From the NCBI RefSeq assembly GCF_902150045.1, contig NZ_CABFVU010000001.1, positions 2,294,001-2,358,000 on the forward strand: a stretch of DNA of 64,000 nucleotides, read 5' to 3'. Shown piece after piece: positions 18,905 to 27,467 of the stretch. The notes beneath the pieces are model-generated. The model saw only the letters and a program-made list of their open reading frames with translations, had not been told where the DNA came from and did not search any database. Positions within the stretch are counted from its first letter, which is position 1. The number at the start of each line of letters is the position of its first letter. A program made the position numbers and the translations under genes. Source of the DNA: Chitinophaga polysaccharea. Lineage in GTDB: Bacteria > Bacteroidota > Bacteroidia > Chitinophagales > Chitinophagaceae.

Positions 18905-20845
18905 ATGATGTACAGATTTTGCATAAGGAAGTGTATTTACGCCATTTTGATTTGTATAGGATCGGTAGCCTGTGCCCAGGCACAGGAGTTCCGCTTTACT
19001 ACCACTGTGAGCAATAATGCCGTGACGTTGGATGAACCATTCCAGATCCAGTTTATGCTGGAGAATGGCGTGAATATTACAAGTTTTACTCCACCCAGTT
19101 TTAAAGATTTTGAAGTGTTGCAGGGCCCTTCTCAAATGCAGGGGCAATCCATTTTCAATGGAAAACGTTCTGAATATATTGCATTAAGTTACCTGCTGCA
19201 ACCCAAACATGTGGGCAGCTTCACTATTGCCGGCGCCCAGGCGCGTGTAAACGGCAACCTCGTTAAATCAAACCCGGTTTTAATTGAAGTGAGGAAAGGC
19301 AGTGGACAGCAACAGCAGCAGGCCGCGCCTCCATCGTCCGGGTTTCCGCCACACCGCGGATCACCCGGTGGCAATGAAGATATGGAAGGTATCCTGAAGA
19401 AAGGAGAAGACATCAATGAAAAACTGAAGAAGAATATTTTCCTGAAAGTAGAAGTGGATAAAACCAATTTATACGAAGGAGAGCAGCTAACGGCCACGTA
19501 TAAACTTTTTACCCGTCTCCCTACAAATTCGAGCGTTACCAAAGTACCTGCTTTCAAAGGATTTTCCGCCAAAGATATTGAGTTGCCCAACCCGCCGCAG
19601 GCCACCGAGGAAAGGGTGAATGGCGTTCCCTATAAAGTATTCACCATCCGGAAAACATTGCTTTTCCCGTTGCAATCGGGCACCCTGGAACTGGATCCCG
19701 TGGAAGTAGACAACCAGGTGCGCCTGGTAAAAATGGTGAGTAAAAAGGGTAACAACAGGGCCAGGGATCCTTTCGAAGATTTCTTCAACGATCCTGCATT
19801 CAGAGACCCATTCTTCGACGATTTCTTCAATCGCCCGGAAGTGGAATACCAGGATGTTCCTTACAAAATCCAGAGCAACCCGATAAAGATCACAGTTAAA
19901 CCAGTTCCGGTAGATGGACGCCCCCTCAGCTATAATGGCGCTGTTGGCTACTTTAACATGACTGCCGTGGTGGATAAAAAGAAACTCTCCACCGATGACG
20001 CACTCACATTAAAAGTAACCGTCAGCGGCCAGGGTAATGTGAACCTGCTGAACTCCCCTAAAGTGGAAACGCCTACCGGCTTCGAAAAATATGATCCGAA
20101 AGTAACAGACGATATAGAGAAAAACAGCAATCCCCTTTCCGGCAGCCGTACATTTGAATATGTGCTGATGCCACAGGAAGCAGGCGGCCATACCATACCG
20201 GCTGTGGAATTCTCCTACTTCGACCCCGCAGCCAACAGCTATAAAACATTGCGCTCCCAGCCTTTCAACATCCAGATTGAACAGGGCAAACATATTAAGC
20301 AGGATAAACAGGATTTCAGCGCCGGCAAAAATGAGCTGGTAAAAAATGAAACCGGTATCCTCGACTGGACAAAAAATCACAGCTGGTTTATCCTCAGTCC
20401 GTGGTTCTATGTATTGCTGTTATTACCATTGCTGATAGCTGCTGGTATCATTTTCTACAAGCGCCGCAAAGACTACAATACTACCAACGCCGCAGTATTG
20501 AAACACCGCTATGCTAACAAAGTAGCGCTGAAACGGCTGGAACTGGCTGCCCGTTACCTGAAAGAAGGCAAGGATAAAGCTTTTTATGAAGAAACATCAC
20601 GTGCTGTTTGGGGTTACCTCAGTTCCAAACTGAAAATACCAATGGCCGATCTGAGCAAACAACTGATACAGGATAAACTGAGCGCCCGCCATATTAATGG
20701 CAGTAATACACACGACCTGTTTAACCTGATCGATAACTGTGAAGTGGCCTTGTATGCACCGGGGCAGGATAACCGGAAAATGCAGGGAACTTATGAACAG
20801 GCGGTGAGCATTATCACCAACCTGGAAGACGCGTTAAAGAATTAA
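18905..20845 (+). CDS. batD: BatD-family membrane-anchored protein
   Basis: BatD is part of the Bat (Bacteroides aerotolerance) group of MoxR-linked envelope proteins. This 646-residue protein has a signal peptide ending in C-A-Q-A-Q, a BatD N-terminal beta region (Q-I-Q-F-M-L-E-N-G, F-E-V-L-Q-G-P), a Gln/Pro/Gly-rich linker near residues 138-160, two further beta-rich domains and one membrane segment near 497-518 followed by K-R-R-K. The C-terminal cytoplasmic part is helical. batE follows 19 bases downstream. The usual partners moxR, batA and batB are not in this window, which is a split of the common cluster. The exact function of BatD is not established. Confidence 0.9.
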   Translation: MMYRFCIRKCIYAILICIGSVACAQAQEFRFTTTVSNNAVTLDEPFQIQFMLENGVNITSFTPPSFKDFEVLQGPSQMQGQSIFNGKRSEYIALSYLLQPKHVGSFTIAGAQARVNGNLVKSNPVLIEVRKGSGQQQQQAAPPSSGFPPHRGSPGGNEDMEGILKKGEDINEKLKKNIFLKVEVDKTNLYEGEQLTATYKLFTRLPTNSSVTKVPAFKGFSAKDIELPNPPQATEERVNGVPYKVFTIRKTLLFPLQSGTLELDPVEVDNQVRLVKMVSKKGNNRARDPFEDFFNDPAFRDPFFDDFFNRPEVEYQDVPYKIQSNPIKITVKPVPVDGRPLSYNGAVGYFNMTAVVDKKKLSTDDALTLKVTVSGQGNVNLLNSPKVETPTGFEKYDPKVTDDIEKNSNPLSGSRTFEYVLMPQEAGGHTIPAVEFSYFDPAANSYKTLRSQPFNIQIEQGKHIKQDKQDFSAGKNELVKNETGILDWTKNHSWFILSPWFYVLLLLPLLIAAGIIFYKRRKDYNTTNAAVLKHRYANKVALKRLELAARYLKEGKDKAFYEETSRAVWGYLSSKLKIPMADLSKQLIQDKLSARHINGSNTHDLFNLIDNCEVALYAPGQDNRKMQGTYEQAVSIITNLEDALKN

Positions 20846-20864
20846 TTACTTAACGAAAGGCGAA

Positions 20865-21647
20865 ATGCTGAACTACAGAAAAATTAAACCGGTACTATTG
20901 ACTGCAATATGCGTGCTGGCGTTTACAGTAAGCCATGCGCAAACGCCATCGCAGAACCAGCAGCAACGGTTTGAAGAAGCGAACAAACTCTTTAATCAAA
21001 GCAAGTTCACGGAAGCGGCCAGGGTTTACCAGCAATTACTGGATGAAGGCCATATGCAGAAAGCGCTTTACTTCAACGCAGGTAATGCCTGGTACAAAGC
21101 AGGGAAAACCGGGCAGGCGGTTTATAACTACGAGAAGGCATTGCAGCTATCACCCAACGATGGGGCAGTGAAACATAACCTTGCCATAGCCAACCAGAAA
21201 GTAAATGGCTTTGTGGAGGAACTGCCGATGGTGTTTTTCCAGCAGTGGTGGTTACAACTGCAACATCTCCATAAAGCCAACGGCTGGGCAACAGGTACGG
21301 TTATCCTTTTCTGGTTGTTTGTTGCCGCTATTGTGCTCAATGTATACCTTCCCGGGTGGAGGAATAAATTTTTACGCTGGGGCGCTTATGTACTGGGCGT
21401 GCTATGTGCGTTGTACCTCATCATGTCTGTAGATACTTACCTGTGGTCCAACAACCATGAAGCGGGTATTGTAATGAACGGTAATATCAGGGCAAAAACC
21501 TCCCCTGATGAAAACAGCAGGGATGCCTTTGAAGTGGGAGAGGGCATGAAAGTGCGGATTACAGATGCTACCCGCGAGTTCTGTAAAATTGAGCTGGCAG
21601 ATGGTAAAAGCGGATGGATCAGTTGTAACTATATCAAACGGTTATAG
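20865..21647 (+). CDS. batE: BatE-family TPR and SH3-domain membrane protein
   Basis: 260 residues: signal peptide (ends S-H-A-Q), tetratricopeptide repeats at about residues 35-105 (F-E-E-A-N-K-L-F-N-Q, A-L-Y-F-N-A-G-N-A-W-Y-K-A-G), two membrane segments near 145-165 and 175-192, and a bacterial SH3-like domain at 205-260 ending S-G-W-I-S-C-N-Y-I-K-R-L. This order matches BatE of the Bat cluster. It is probably cotranslated with batD. Its stop abuts the stop of the convergent LytTR regulator: the six bases TTATAG hold both stop codons. Confidence 0.88.
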   Translation: MLNYRKIKPVLLTAICVLAFTVSHAQTPSQNQQQRFEEANKLFNQSKFTEAARVYQQLLDEGHMQKALYFNAGNAWYKAGKTGQAVYNYEKALQLSPNDGAVKHNLAIANQKVNGFVEELPMVFFQQWWLQLQHLHKANGWATGTVILFWLFVAAIVLNVYLPGWRNKFLRWGAYVLGVLCALYLIMSVDTYLWSNNHEAGIVMNGNIRAKTSPDENSRDAFEVGEGMKVRITDATREFCKIELADGKSGWISCNYIKRL

Positions 21648-22388
21648 TCTTTCGATACGCTGCAGGAAATCCTCTTTCTTATCCCGCGCCAGTGGTACGC
21701 TGTAACCATCGCTCATAATGATCTCCCCGCCATCTCCCTTAATATATTTTTCCATAAAAGACAGATTGATGAGGAAACTGCTATGAACGCGGAAGAATCC
21801 TTTATCTGCCAGCCATTGCTCCATTTCCATCAGGGTACGGCATACCATCACCGGCTTTTCCGGCTCCTGTAACTGCAGCCGGGTTTGCGTGCCAGCACCT
21901 TTGCAATAAATGATATTTCTGGCTGTAACCATGCGCAAACCGTCTGAGGTGGGCAGCGCCAACCGTTCGTCCTGGCTCAGGTGTTCCTGCAGGAAATGAA
22001 GAAGATTGTCTACTTTCCCTGCTGTTATGATGGTGGATTGGGTACCGGCTTTCTCTACTGCATCTTTCAGCTCACTGCTGTCTATAGGCTTAAGGAGGTA
22101 ATCCAATGCACTGTGATGGATAGCCTGGAGGGCGTACTGATCATAAGCAGTAATGAAAATAACAACGAAGGAGCGGTAATTACAGGTTTCCAGTACCTGG
22201 AACCCATCCATTCCCGGCATTTCGATATCGAGGAATACCAGATCGGGATGTAGCTGTTCAATGGCAGCCAGGGCTTCGGGGCCACTGCTGCAAAGAGCCT
22301 GTACGGCAACGTGCGGGCAATACCTCTCCAACATCATATGCAGTGCATCCCGGCTGTGCTTCTCGTCGTCCACGATAATGGTACGCAT
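21642..22388 (-). CDS. LytTR-family response regulator
   Basis: 248 residues. The receiver domain has the acidic pair V-D-D-E at residues 6-9, the phospho-accepting Asp in F-L-D-I-E-M-P-G-M-D-G, and the conserved Lys in L-L-K-P-I-D. The C-terminal LytTR DNA-binding domain starts near residue 140 (R-M-V-T-A-R-N-I-I-Y-C-K-G) and ends with V-P-L-A-R-D-K-K-E-D-F. All receiver catalytic residues are present. The upstream gene on the same strand (116 bases away) is a LytS-type kinase with degraded ATP-binding motifs, so phosphorylation of this regulator may depend on another source. Confidence 0.92.
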   Translation of the reverse strand: MRTIIVDDEKHSRDALHMMLERYCPHVAVQALCSSGPEALAAIEQLHPDLVFLDIEMPGMDGFQVLETCNYRSFVVIFITAYDQYALQAIHHSALDYLLKPIDSSELKDAVEKAGTQSTIITAGKVDNLLHFLQEHLSQDERLALPTSDGLRMVTARNIIYCKGAGTQTRLQLQEPEKPVMVCRTLMEMEQWLADKGFFRVHSSFLINLSFMEKYIKGDGGEIIMSDGYSVPLARDKKEDFLQRIERL

Positions 22389-22504
22389 GTAGGATCAGAT
22401 TATGAAAGGTAGTTCAGATTTTATGTTGCGGGTAAAGTATATGGTCTTTGATTCCATTATCCATGTAGAAATTAAGCAATTTACAGGACATTACCAATTA
22501 AAGC

Positions 22505-23311
22505 CTAGCCTGCCAGGGATTGACGGGCGGCTACATGTTGCATGCTGATAATAAGGCGGTTACCGGAAGGTTCCCGTTCTCCATTATATACCTGTAATGA
22601 CTTTATACTGGCTTTCATCTGGTATTTTTCGCTCATCATATATAGTCGCTCCGAGGCGATATCTATCCCTGAGGCCTGCCGCTCGCCGGTGCCATCAAGC
22701 ATTTCGGTGATCAGGATGCCGTTGTCTTCCAGCTGGATCTGGAGCCGGTCGTTTTCTTTTGAGAGGGTGATCCTGAGTTGCCCGCCAGATTTTTCGGGCC
22801 GTAGCAGGATCCGGTGCCAGATGGCATATTGCACATAGGGCTGGATGATCAGGGGAGGGATGAGGGTGAACTGCAGGTTCACTTCCGGGCTTACAATCAG
22901 CTGGTAGTTGAACTGTTCATCAAAACGCAGCTGTTCCAGCTGGATATACAGTTCCAGGGCATCCAGCTCGTCCTGGAGGGAAATCCATTCCTTATTGAAA
23001 TTGCCGATCATTAACCGCATGAGCCGGGAGAACCGGGTAAGATACAGGGACGCCATGTCTGTACTGGTGGTAAGAATATAATGGTGGATGGCATTAAGGC
23101 TGTTGAATATGAAATGCGGGTCCATCTGCGCCTGGAAAGCATGAAGTTCCAGGTTAATCAACGCATGGGTTTTGCTGATTTCTTTCGCTGAGGCTCTCCT
23201 GATTTTTCTTTCCCGCAGGGTAAAAAATACTATTAGGGTAACGAGACTTAACAAAAAAAACAGCCAGAAGGGCCACTCCGCAGCAAAGACGATATCAGTA
23301 TAATGTGCCAC
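22505..23311 (-). CDS. LytS-type sensor histidine kinase, ATPase motifs degraded
   Basis: 268 residues: one membrane segment (about residues 14-31), then a His_kinase domain with the phospho-acceptor His66 in M-D-P-H-F-I-F-N-S-L-N-A-I. The ATP-binding part departs from the family: where related kinases have V-E-N-A-I-W-H, this one has V-Q161-Y162-A-I-W-H, losing both N-box residues, and D-N-G-I-G reads D196-N-G-I-L200, losing the last Gly. The ATP-lid glycines are also not visible (Q-A-S-G-I-D-I-A-S). The rest is well conserved and the frame is open, so it is not an obvious pseudogene. It probably pairs with the LytTR regulator downstream, as a weak kinase, phosphatase or pseudokinase (inference). 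Confidence 0.83.
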   Translation of the reverse strand: MAHYTDIVFAAEWPFWLFFLLSLVTLIVFFTLRERKIRRASAKEISKTHALINLELHAFQAQMDPHFIFNSLNAIHHYILTTSTDMASLYLTRFSRLMRLMIGNFNKEWISLQDELDALELYIQLEQLRFDEQFNYQLIVSPEVNLQFTLIPPLIIQPYVQYAIWHRILLRPEKSGGQLRITLSKENDRLQIQLEDNGILITEMLDGTGERQASGIDIASERLYMMSEKYQMKASIKSLQVYNGEREPSGNRLIISMQHVAARQSLAG

Positions 23312-23534
23312 TAACTAGGTTTATAGGAAGTATACTTCTCTACTCTTATAAGCGCAATAAATATCGGCTAATTAATTTCCAATAGAAAGTGGGATTTACT
23401 ATGAGGCGGGTTTTTACCGGAAACTGGGGAGAATGGGGTGAAAAGTGGCTGTTGGGAAAATGGGCCCTCAGCTTTAAGCAAATACAGCGGAGATGACTAT
23501 ACTTATCTACTGCTGCATTTGCCCAGCGCTGGTA

Positions 23535-24245
23535 TCAGGCTTCCGTAAACTTATAGCCCACACCTCTTACGGAGTGGAAGTAGCGGGAGTTCCGGCTGTC
23601 TTCTTCAAAATATTTACGGAAATTGAGGATAAAGTTATCGATGGTCCTCGTGGTAGGATACACGTTGTAACCCCAAACCACCTGGAGGATCTTCTCACGG
23701 GTAACCACTTCCCCTTTATTTTCGATGAGCAGCTTCAGCAGCATGGCTTCTTTCTTACTCAGTTCATAATGTTTACCATCTTTACCTACACATTCCTGTG
23801 CGGCAAAATCTATTACGTTATCACCAAAGCGGTATACATTGGGTACACTGTCTTTGTCCTGGATCTTTTTATTTTTTACGATGAGTTTTTCCACCCTTAA
23901 AAGGAGTTCTTCCAGGTTAAAGGGTTTGGTCATGTAGTCATCGCCTCCTTTTTTGAGGCCCAGTACGCGGTCGGCGCTACTGTTTTTGGCGCTCAGGAAA
24001 AGAATGGGGATTTCATTATTCTGAATACGGATGTTTTCGCATACGGCGATACCATCCATTTCAGGCAGCATAATGTCCAGTATAATGAGATCAAAATATT
24101 CGTTTTTAACTGCTTTCAGTGCAGCTGTGCCGTTGTCCACTGCGGTAACCTCGTAACCTTCCAGCTCCAGGTTCAGCTTCAGGGCTTCCTGGAGATTTTC
24201 CTCGTCTTCCACCAGCAGTATTGATGCCTTTGTCGCTTCCTTCAT
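23535..24245 (-). CDS. OmpR/PhoB-family response regulator
   Basis: 236 residues. Receiver domain with L-V-E-D-E-E-N, phospho-Asp in I-I-L-D-I-M-L-P-E-M-D-G and Lys in M-T-K-P-F-N-L-E-E-L; the C-terminal winged helix contains L-S-K-K-E-A-M-L-L-K-L-L and R-T-I-D-N-F-I-L-N-F-R-K-Y, ending with V-R-G-V-G-Y-K-F. It follows its kinase by 61 bases on the same strand. Upstream genes in the same run are gldH and yicC, so the pair may be controlled together with a gliding-motility lipoprotein. The stimulus is unknown. Confidence 0.94.
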   Translation of the reverse strand: MKEATKASILLVEDEENLQEALKLNLELEGYEVTAVDNGTAALKAVKNEYFDLIILDIMLPEMDGIAVCENIRIQNNEIPILFLSAKNSSADRVLGLKKGGDDYMTKPFNLEELLLRVEKLIVKNKKIQDKDSVPNVYRFGDNVIDFAAQECVGKDGKHYELSKKEAMLLKLLIENKGEVVTREKILQVVWGYNVYPTTRTIDNFILNFRKYFEEDSRNSRYFHSVRGVGYKFTEA

Positions 24246-24306
24246 GTGTTATTGTTTGATTTTACATCGAATCCGGATCCCGGTATTCATCAATCCGTTA
24301 TCTAAT

Positions 24307-25326
24307 TTACGCCGTTTGCACGGAATATTCAGGCCATGATATTTCAAAACAGCTGCCGGTGGGTACATTGTCTTTCACTTCAATGTTGCCACGGTGCTGT
24401 TCCACTATCTTGGCCGTGAGGAACAGGCCGAGGCCGGAGCCTTTTGCTCTCCGGGTATTTTCATTGCCTACCCGGTAAAATTTCAGGAAGATCCTGAGTT
24501 TTTCTTCTTCCGGGATTCCCGGGCCTTCATCGATCACCTGTAATTTCAGCTGCCGGTTGTTTTCAAAGAGTTTTACAAAGATGGTGGTATTTTTAGGGGC
24601 ATATTTTGCTGCATTCTCCACCAGGTTGCTCAGCACAATTTGTAAGGTCAGCTTATCACCTTCCATCCACACATGCGGTAATATGTCTGCTATGATCTGG
24701 TGGGTGCCAATGCGGCCGCCGAGATCTTTGATACTGTTTTCCACCAGGGCTGAAAAATCCAGGGGCTCTTTAAACACCTGGTACTTGTGTGTTTCCAGCT
24801 GCGCTGCCAGCAGGATGTTATTACATAGCTGGTCGAGACGGTTGGTTTCCCGGATGGTGTTATTGATCAGCTTCAGTTGCTTTTCTTCATCGAGCCTGTG
24901 TTTGCGGATAGTTTCGAGATTCAGCTTGGCTGCAGCGATAGGCGATTTCAGTTCATGTGTAACTGCCATCATAAAATTCTGCTGTTGCCTGCTGAGCTTC
25001 ATATATTTCCACACCGCCCTGTATACAAAGAGCGCGCCGAGTAAAATGATCCCTAAAAAGATAAGGCCTTCACCGAGGTATTTGAAAGCGCGCATCCGCT
25101 CTTCTTTATTGATCCGCTGTAGTTCCAGCTGGTGCTCCACCGGTTGGGCAAGACTATCTACCCTGAGGGAAAGGTTTTGTTGTTCGAAGGCGCGGATCTG
25201 TTCACTTTGTCTGAACAGCAAAATGCCCCACCATACCAGTGCGGCAATTGTATACGCCATTACTAAAAAATAAACGAAGGAAACGGACTTTCCTTCCTGC
25301 ATTTTATTGAAAATTCTTTTCATCAT
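24307..25326 (-). CDS. Transmembrane sensor histidine kinase
   Basis: 339 residues: two membrane segments (about residues 17-38 and 86-108) enclosing a short extracytoplasmic loop of about 45 residues, then HisKA with V-T-H-E-L-K-S-P-I-A and HATPase with N-L-V-E-N-A-A-K-Y, D-E-G-P-G-I-P and G-S-G-L-G-L-F-L. All motifs look functional. The small sensor loop suggests it senses the membrane or a partner. The start ATG overlaps the stop of gldH (ATGATG, stop TGA inside), so translation is coupled. It pairs with the OmpR-type regulator that follows. Confidence 0.94.
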   Translation of the reverse strand: MMKRIFNKMQEGKSVSFVYFLVMAYTIAALVWWGILLFRQSEQIRAFEQQNLSLRVDSLAQPVEHQLELQRINKEERMRAFKYLGEGLIFLGIILLGALFVYRAVWKYMKLSRQQQNFMMAVTHELKSPIAAAKLNLETIRKHRLDEEKQLKLINNTIRETNRLDQLCNNILLAAQLETHKYQVFKEPLDFSALVENSIKDLGGRIGTHQIIADILPHVWMEGDKLTLQIVLSNLVENAAKYAPKNTTIFVKLFENNRQLKLQVIDEGPGIPEEEKLRIFLKFYRVGNENTRRAKGSGLGLFLTAKIVEQHRGNIEVKDNVPTGSCFEISWPEYSVQTA

Positions 25327-25811
25327 GGCCTTGTGCCGGCTTTCTCAATCCGCAAGCCAACATTCATCACATAGGGGAGCGGATTTTGCCGCATATTTTG
25401 TTCAAAAGTAAACTTGTAGGTACCCGGTTTATTAAAAATAGCACGTTGCTGGATGAAGATACGATGCTCATAAATATCATCCAGGCCGGAACCGGACCAT
25501 TTGCCGGTTACATCAGCAAGCGGCAGTTCTACCCGTTGTTCCTTTGCTATACTGTCGCCAGGATACTGTGTGCCTATTAACATCCATATATTGCTGTAAG
25601 GATAGGCGTCTGTATGCCTGACGTTTACACAGATATTGTAAAGGTACGCAGTATCTTCCGGTTGTATTTTTACTTCAAAAGATGGTTTATAATCATATGT
25701 CCACTCATGCCCGGGAATTTCCAGGTTCTTTTCGTAAGTGTCCATTTTAGGTGGCTTACAGGCTGCAGCCAAAAGAAACAAGCCTGCTGTGACCATGAAA
25801 AGTTTGTTCAT
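25323..25811 (-). CDS. gldH: GldH-type gliding-motility lipoprotein
   Basis: 162 residues. A signal peptide ends in a lipobox L-L-A-A-A-C with the lipid-modified Cys at residue 18. The mature protein has the GldH pattern: H-E-W-T-Y-D, D-T-A-Y-L-Y-N-I, V-R-H-T-D-A-Y-P-Y-S-N-I-W, G-K-W-S-G-S-G-L-D-D-I-Y and a closing N-M-R-Q-N-P-L-P-Y-V-M-N-V-G-L-R-I-E. In Flavobacterium GldH is needed for gliding and type IX secretion. It starts 15 bases after yicC and overlaps the next kinase start, forming an operon yicC-gldH-kinase-regulator. Confidence 0.85.
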   Translation of the reverse strand: MNKLFMVTAGLFLLAAACKPPKMDTYEKNLEIPGHEWTYDYKPSFEVKIQPEDTAYLYNICVNVRHTDAYPYSNIWMLIGTQYPGDSIAKEQRVELPLADVTGKWSGSGLDDIYEHRIFIQQRAIFNKPGTYKFTFEQNMRQNPLPYVMNVGLRIEKAGTRP

Positions 25812-25826
25812 ACGGTGTTCGCCTTA

Positions 25827-26702
25827 CTATAAAACGTTTAATACTTGTTCTTTGGCTTTTTCCAGTTCATCTTTCATCAGCACCACCCATTGCTGTATAC
25901 CGGCATCATTGGCTTTGGAGCCGGTAGTATTGATTTCACGGCCTATCTCCTGTAATACAAAGCCCAGTTTCTTTCCTTTGGCAGAATCGCTGTCTTTCAG
26001 AATTTCCCTGAAATACCGGAGGTGGTTTTCCAGGCGTGACAGTTCTTCCGAGATATCCAGTTTTTCCAGGTAGAAGATCAGTTCCTGTTCCAGGCGGTTG
26101 GCATCTACATTCTCCTTTCCAACATGCTCAGCCAGCAACCCCTCAAGACGCTGACGGATACGGTCTTTGCGGAGCGGGTCCAGTTCACGGACCTTCTGCA
26201 TATATACGTCTATATTATCGATGCGTTGCTGCAGATCGGCTTCCAGCATCAGCCCTTCATCCTGGCGATGCGTATCAAGGTCTATCAGTGCTTCCCGCAA
26301 TGTATCTTCCACATCTTTCCATTCTTCTTCGGTCATTTGTTCTGTAGCGGGACTTACCACTTCGGGCAGTTTCATCAGTACATTGAGCATATCCCCCTGG
26401 GGGAGCTCCAGCTGGTTGGCCAGCATGGTAATAGATTGATAGTAATATTTTGCAAGGTCTGTATTAATCACAACCGGGCGGGTGGCGCCATTTTGGCGGA
26501 TATTGATTGTTGCATCCAGGGTTCCGCGCTGCAAGGTTTGCTGCATAAGGGTACGGATGTCAAATTCATAGGGTCTTAACAAAGGAGAAAACTTCAGATT
26601 CACCTCAAACTGCTTTCCATTCAGCGATTTGATCTCCACTACGATACTAGTTTCGCCTCTTGCGCTTTCTGCCCTTCCGAAGCCGGTCATTGATTTCAGC
26701 AT
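25827..26702 (-). CDS. yicC: YicC/YloC-family endoribonuclease
   Basis: 291 residues. The N-terminus M-L-K-S-M-T-G-F-G-R-A is the family hallmark, followed by V-E-I-K-S-L-N-G-K-Q-F-E-V, and the C-terminal half has R-L-E-N-H-L-R-Y-F-R-E and L-Q-E-I-G-R-E-I-N-T-T-G-S-K-A. Members have been described as endoribonucleases involved in RNA turnover. It heads the minus-strand run that continues into gldH. A promoter box TAGGTTTG lies upstream (26722-26729). Confidence 0.93.
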   Translation of the reverse strand: MLKSMTGFGRAESARGETSIVVEIKSLNGKQFEVNLKFSPLLRPYEFDIRTLMQQTLQRGTLDATINIRQNGATRPVVINTDLAKYYYQSITMLANQLELPQGDMLNVLMKLPEVVSPATEQMTEEEWKDVEDTLREALIDLDTHRQDEGLMLEADLQQRIDNIDVYMQKVRELDPLRKDRIRQRLEGLLAEHVGKENVDANRLEQELIFYLEKLDISEELSRLENHLRYFREILKDSDSAKGKKLGFVLQEIGREINTTGSKANDAGIQQWVVLMKDELEKAKEQVLNVL

Positions 26703-26721
26703 AATACAAATTTGTAGGTGA

Positions 26722-26729
26722 CAAACCTA
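26722..26729 (-). promoter_or_regulatory. Promoter -7 box of yicC
   Basis: Minus-strand TAGGTTTG, exact TAnnTTTG, ending 20 bases before the yicC ATG. The region further upstream is a heptad repeat (26734-26768). Confidence 0.5.
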
Positions 26730-26733
26730 GTTA

Positions 26734-26768
26734 AAAAAGCTGAAAGCATAAAGCTTAAAGCAAAAAGC
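26734..26768. repeat. Five 7-bp tandem units nnAAAGC
   Basis: AAAAAGC, TGAAAGC, ATAAAGC, TTAAAGC and AAAAAGC follow one another without a gap. The two leading bases vary and AAAGC is constant. It lies directly upstream of the yicC promoter box. Confidence 0.75.
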
Positions 26769-26816
26769 AGGAGCCGCAGTCAACCGGGGGATCTCTTTGC
26801 GCCAGGCATACAATAG

Positions 26817-27413
26817 TCAGCGTGCCTTCAATTTCAATTTCCGGTAGATCTCTTCCCTGCCCAGTTCTATAATGTCGCCCGACTGCATGCCTGCAACCGT
26901 GATAAGCTCCATACGGTAACGGACAAGCCTCAACGTAGGAAAACCAACAGCGGCTGTCATACGCCGCACCTGCCTGTTTTTACCTTCCTGCAGTACCATT
27001 TTGATCCAGGGTGCGGGAATAGATTTACGGAAACGGATGGGTGGGTTACGTGGCGGTAATAACGGTTCTTCATCAAATATCTCTGCCCGGCACCTTTTGG
27101 TGCGGTATAGCTTACCATCCACATTGATCTCCACACCAGCCTCGAGCTGCTGTACAGCTTCCCGCGTAACAGCGCCATCCACCTGCACCCAGTACTCCCG
27201 CTCATGGGCATGTTGCGGTAACAGCAATTGCTGATTCAACGCTTTGTCGTTTGTAAGAATCAGCAACCCCTCACTGTCGTAGTCCAAACGCCCCACCGGG
27301 TATACATCCGGAGGCACTTTAAAATAGTCTGCCAGGCAGGCCTTGTTTCCTTCCGGTGTAAACCGGGTTAACACCTCATATGGTTTATAAATAATATAAT
27401 AATAAAGCGCCAC
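26817..27413 (-). CDS. RluE-like rRNA pseudouridine synthase without S4 domain
   Basis: About 198 residues from the GTG at 27413 (M-A-L-Y-Y-Y-I-I-Y-K-P-Y-E-V-L). Family motifs: Y-P-V-G-R-L-D-Y-D-S-E-G-L-L-I-L-T-N-D (catalytic Asp in G-R-L-D) and K-N-R-Q-V-R-R-M-T-A-A-V-G-F-P-T-L-R-L. The absence of an N-terminal S4 domain points to the RluE/RsuA small group, which modify 23S or 16S rRNA; which position cannot be told. A longer reading from 27485 would run through the promoter and start of the divergent fnr-like gene, so it is rejected. Confidence 0.85.
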   Translation of the reverse strand: MALYYYIIYKPYEVLTRFTPEGNKACLADYFKVPPDVYPVGRLDYDSEGLLILTNDKALNQQLLLPQHAHEREYWVQVDGAVTREAVQQLEAGVEINVDGKLYRTKRCRAEIFDEEPLLPPRNPPIRFRKSIPAPWIKMVLQEGKNRQVRRMTAAVGFPTLRLVRYRMELITVAGMQSGDIIELGREEIYRKLKLKAR

Positions 27414-27425
27414 GAATGCTTTTGC

Positions 27426-27457
27426 TTTGGTTAAGGAGCCGTAATTTAGTACTTTTG
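27426..27457 (+). promoter_or_regulatory. Promoter of the Fnr-like regulator
   Basis: TTTG (27426-27429), 20 bases, then TACTTTTG (27450-27457): a complete Bacteroidota sigma-A promoter. It ends 11 bases before the ATG at 27468. Confidence 0.75.
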
Positions 27458-27467
27458 CAAATTGATT

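Noticed and set aside
22389..22504. Hidden small gene between the LytTR regulator and its kinase
   Set aside because: No frame longer than about 20 codons with a sensible start was seen; it looks like an ordinary spacer.
23312..23534. Gene in the 223-bp gap downstream of the OmpR-type regulator
   Set aside because: No credible frame and no clear hairpin or promoter; reported as empty.
26734..26768. CRISPR-like array
   Set aside because: Seven-base units without spacers are far too short; it is a simple tandem repeat.
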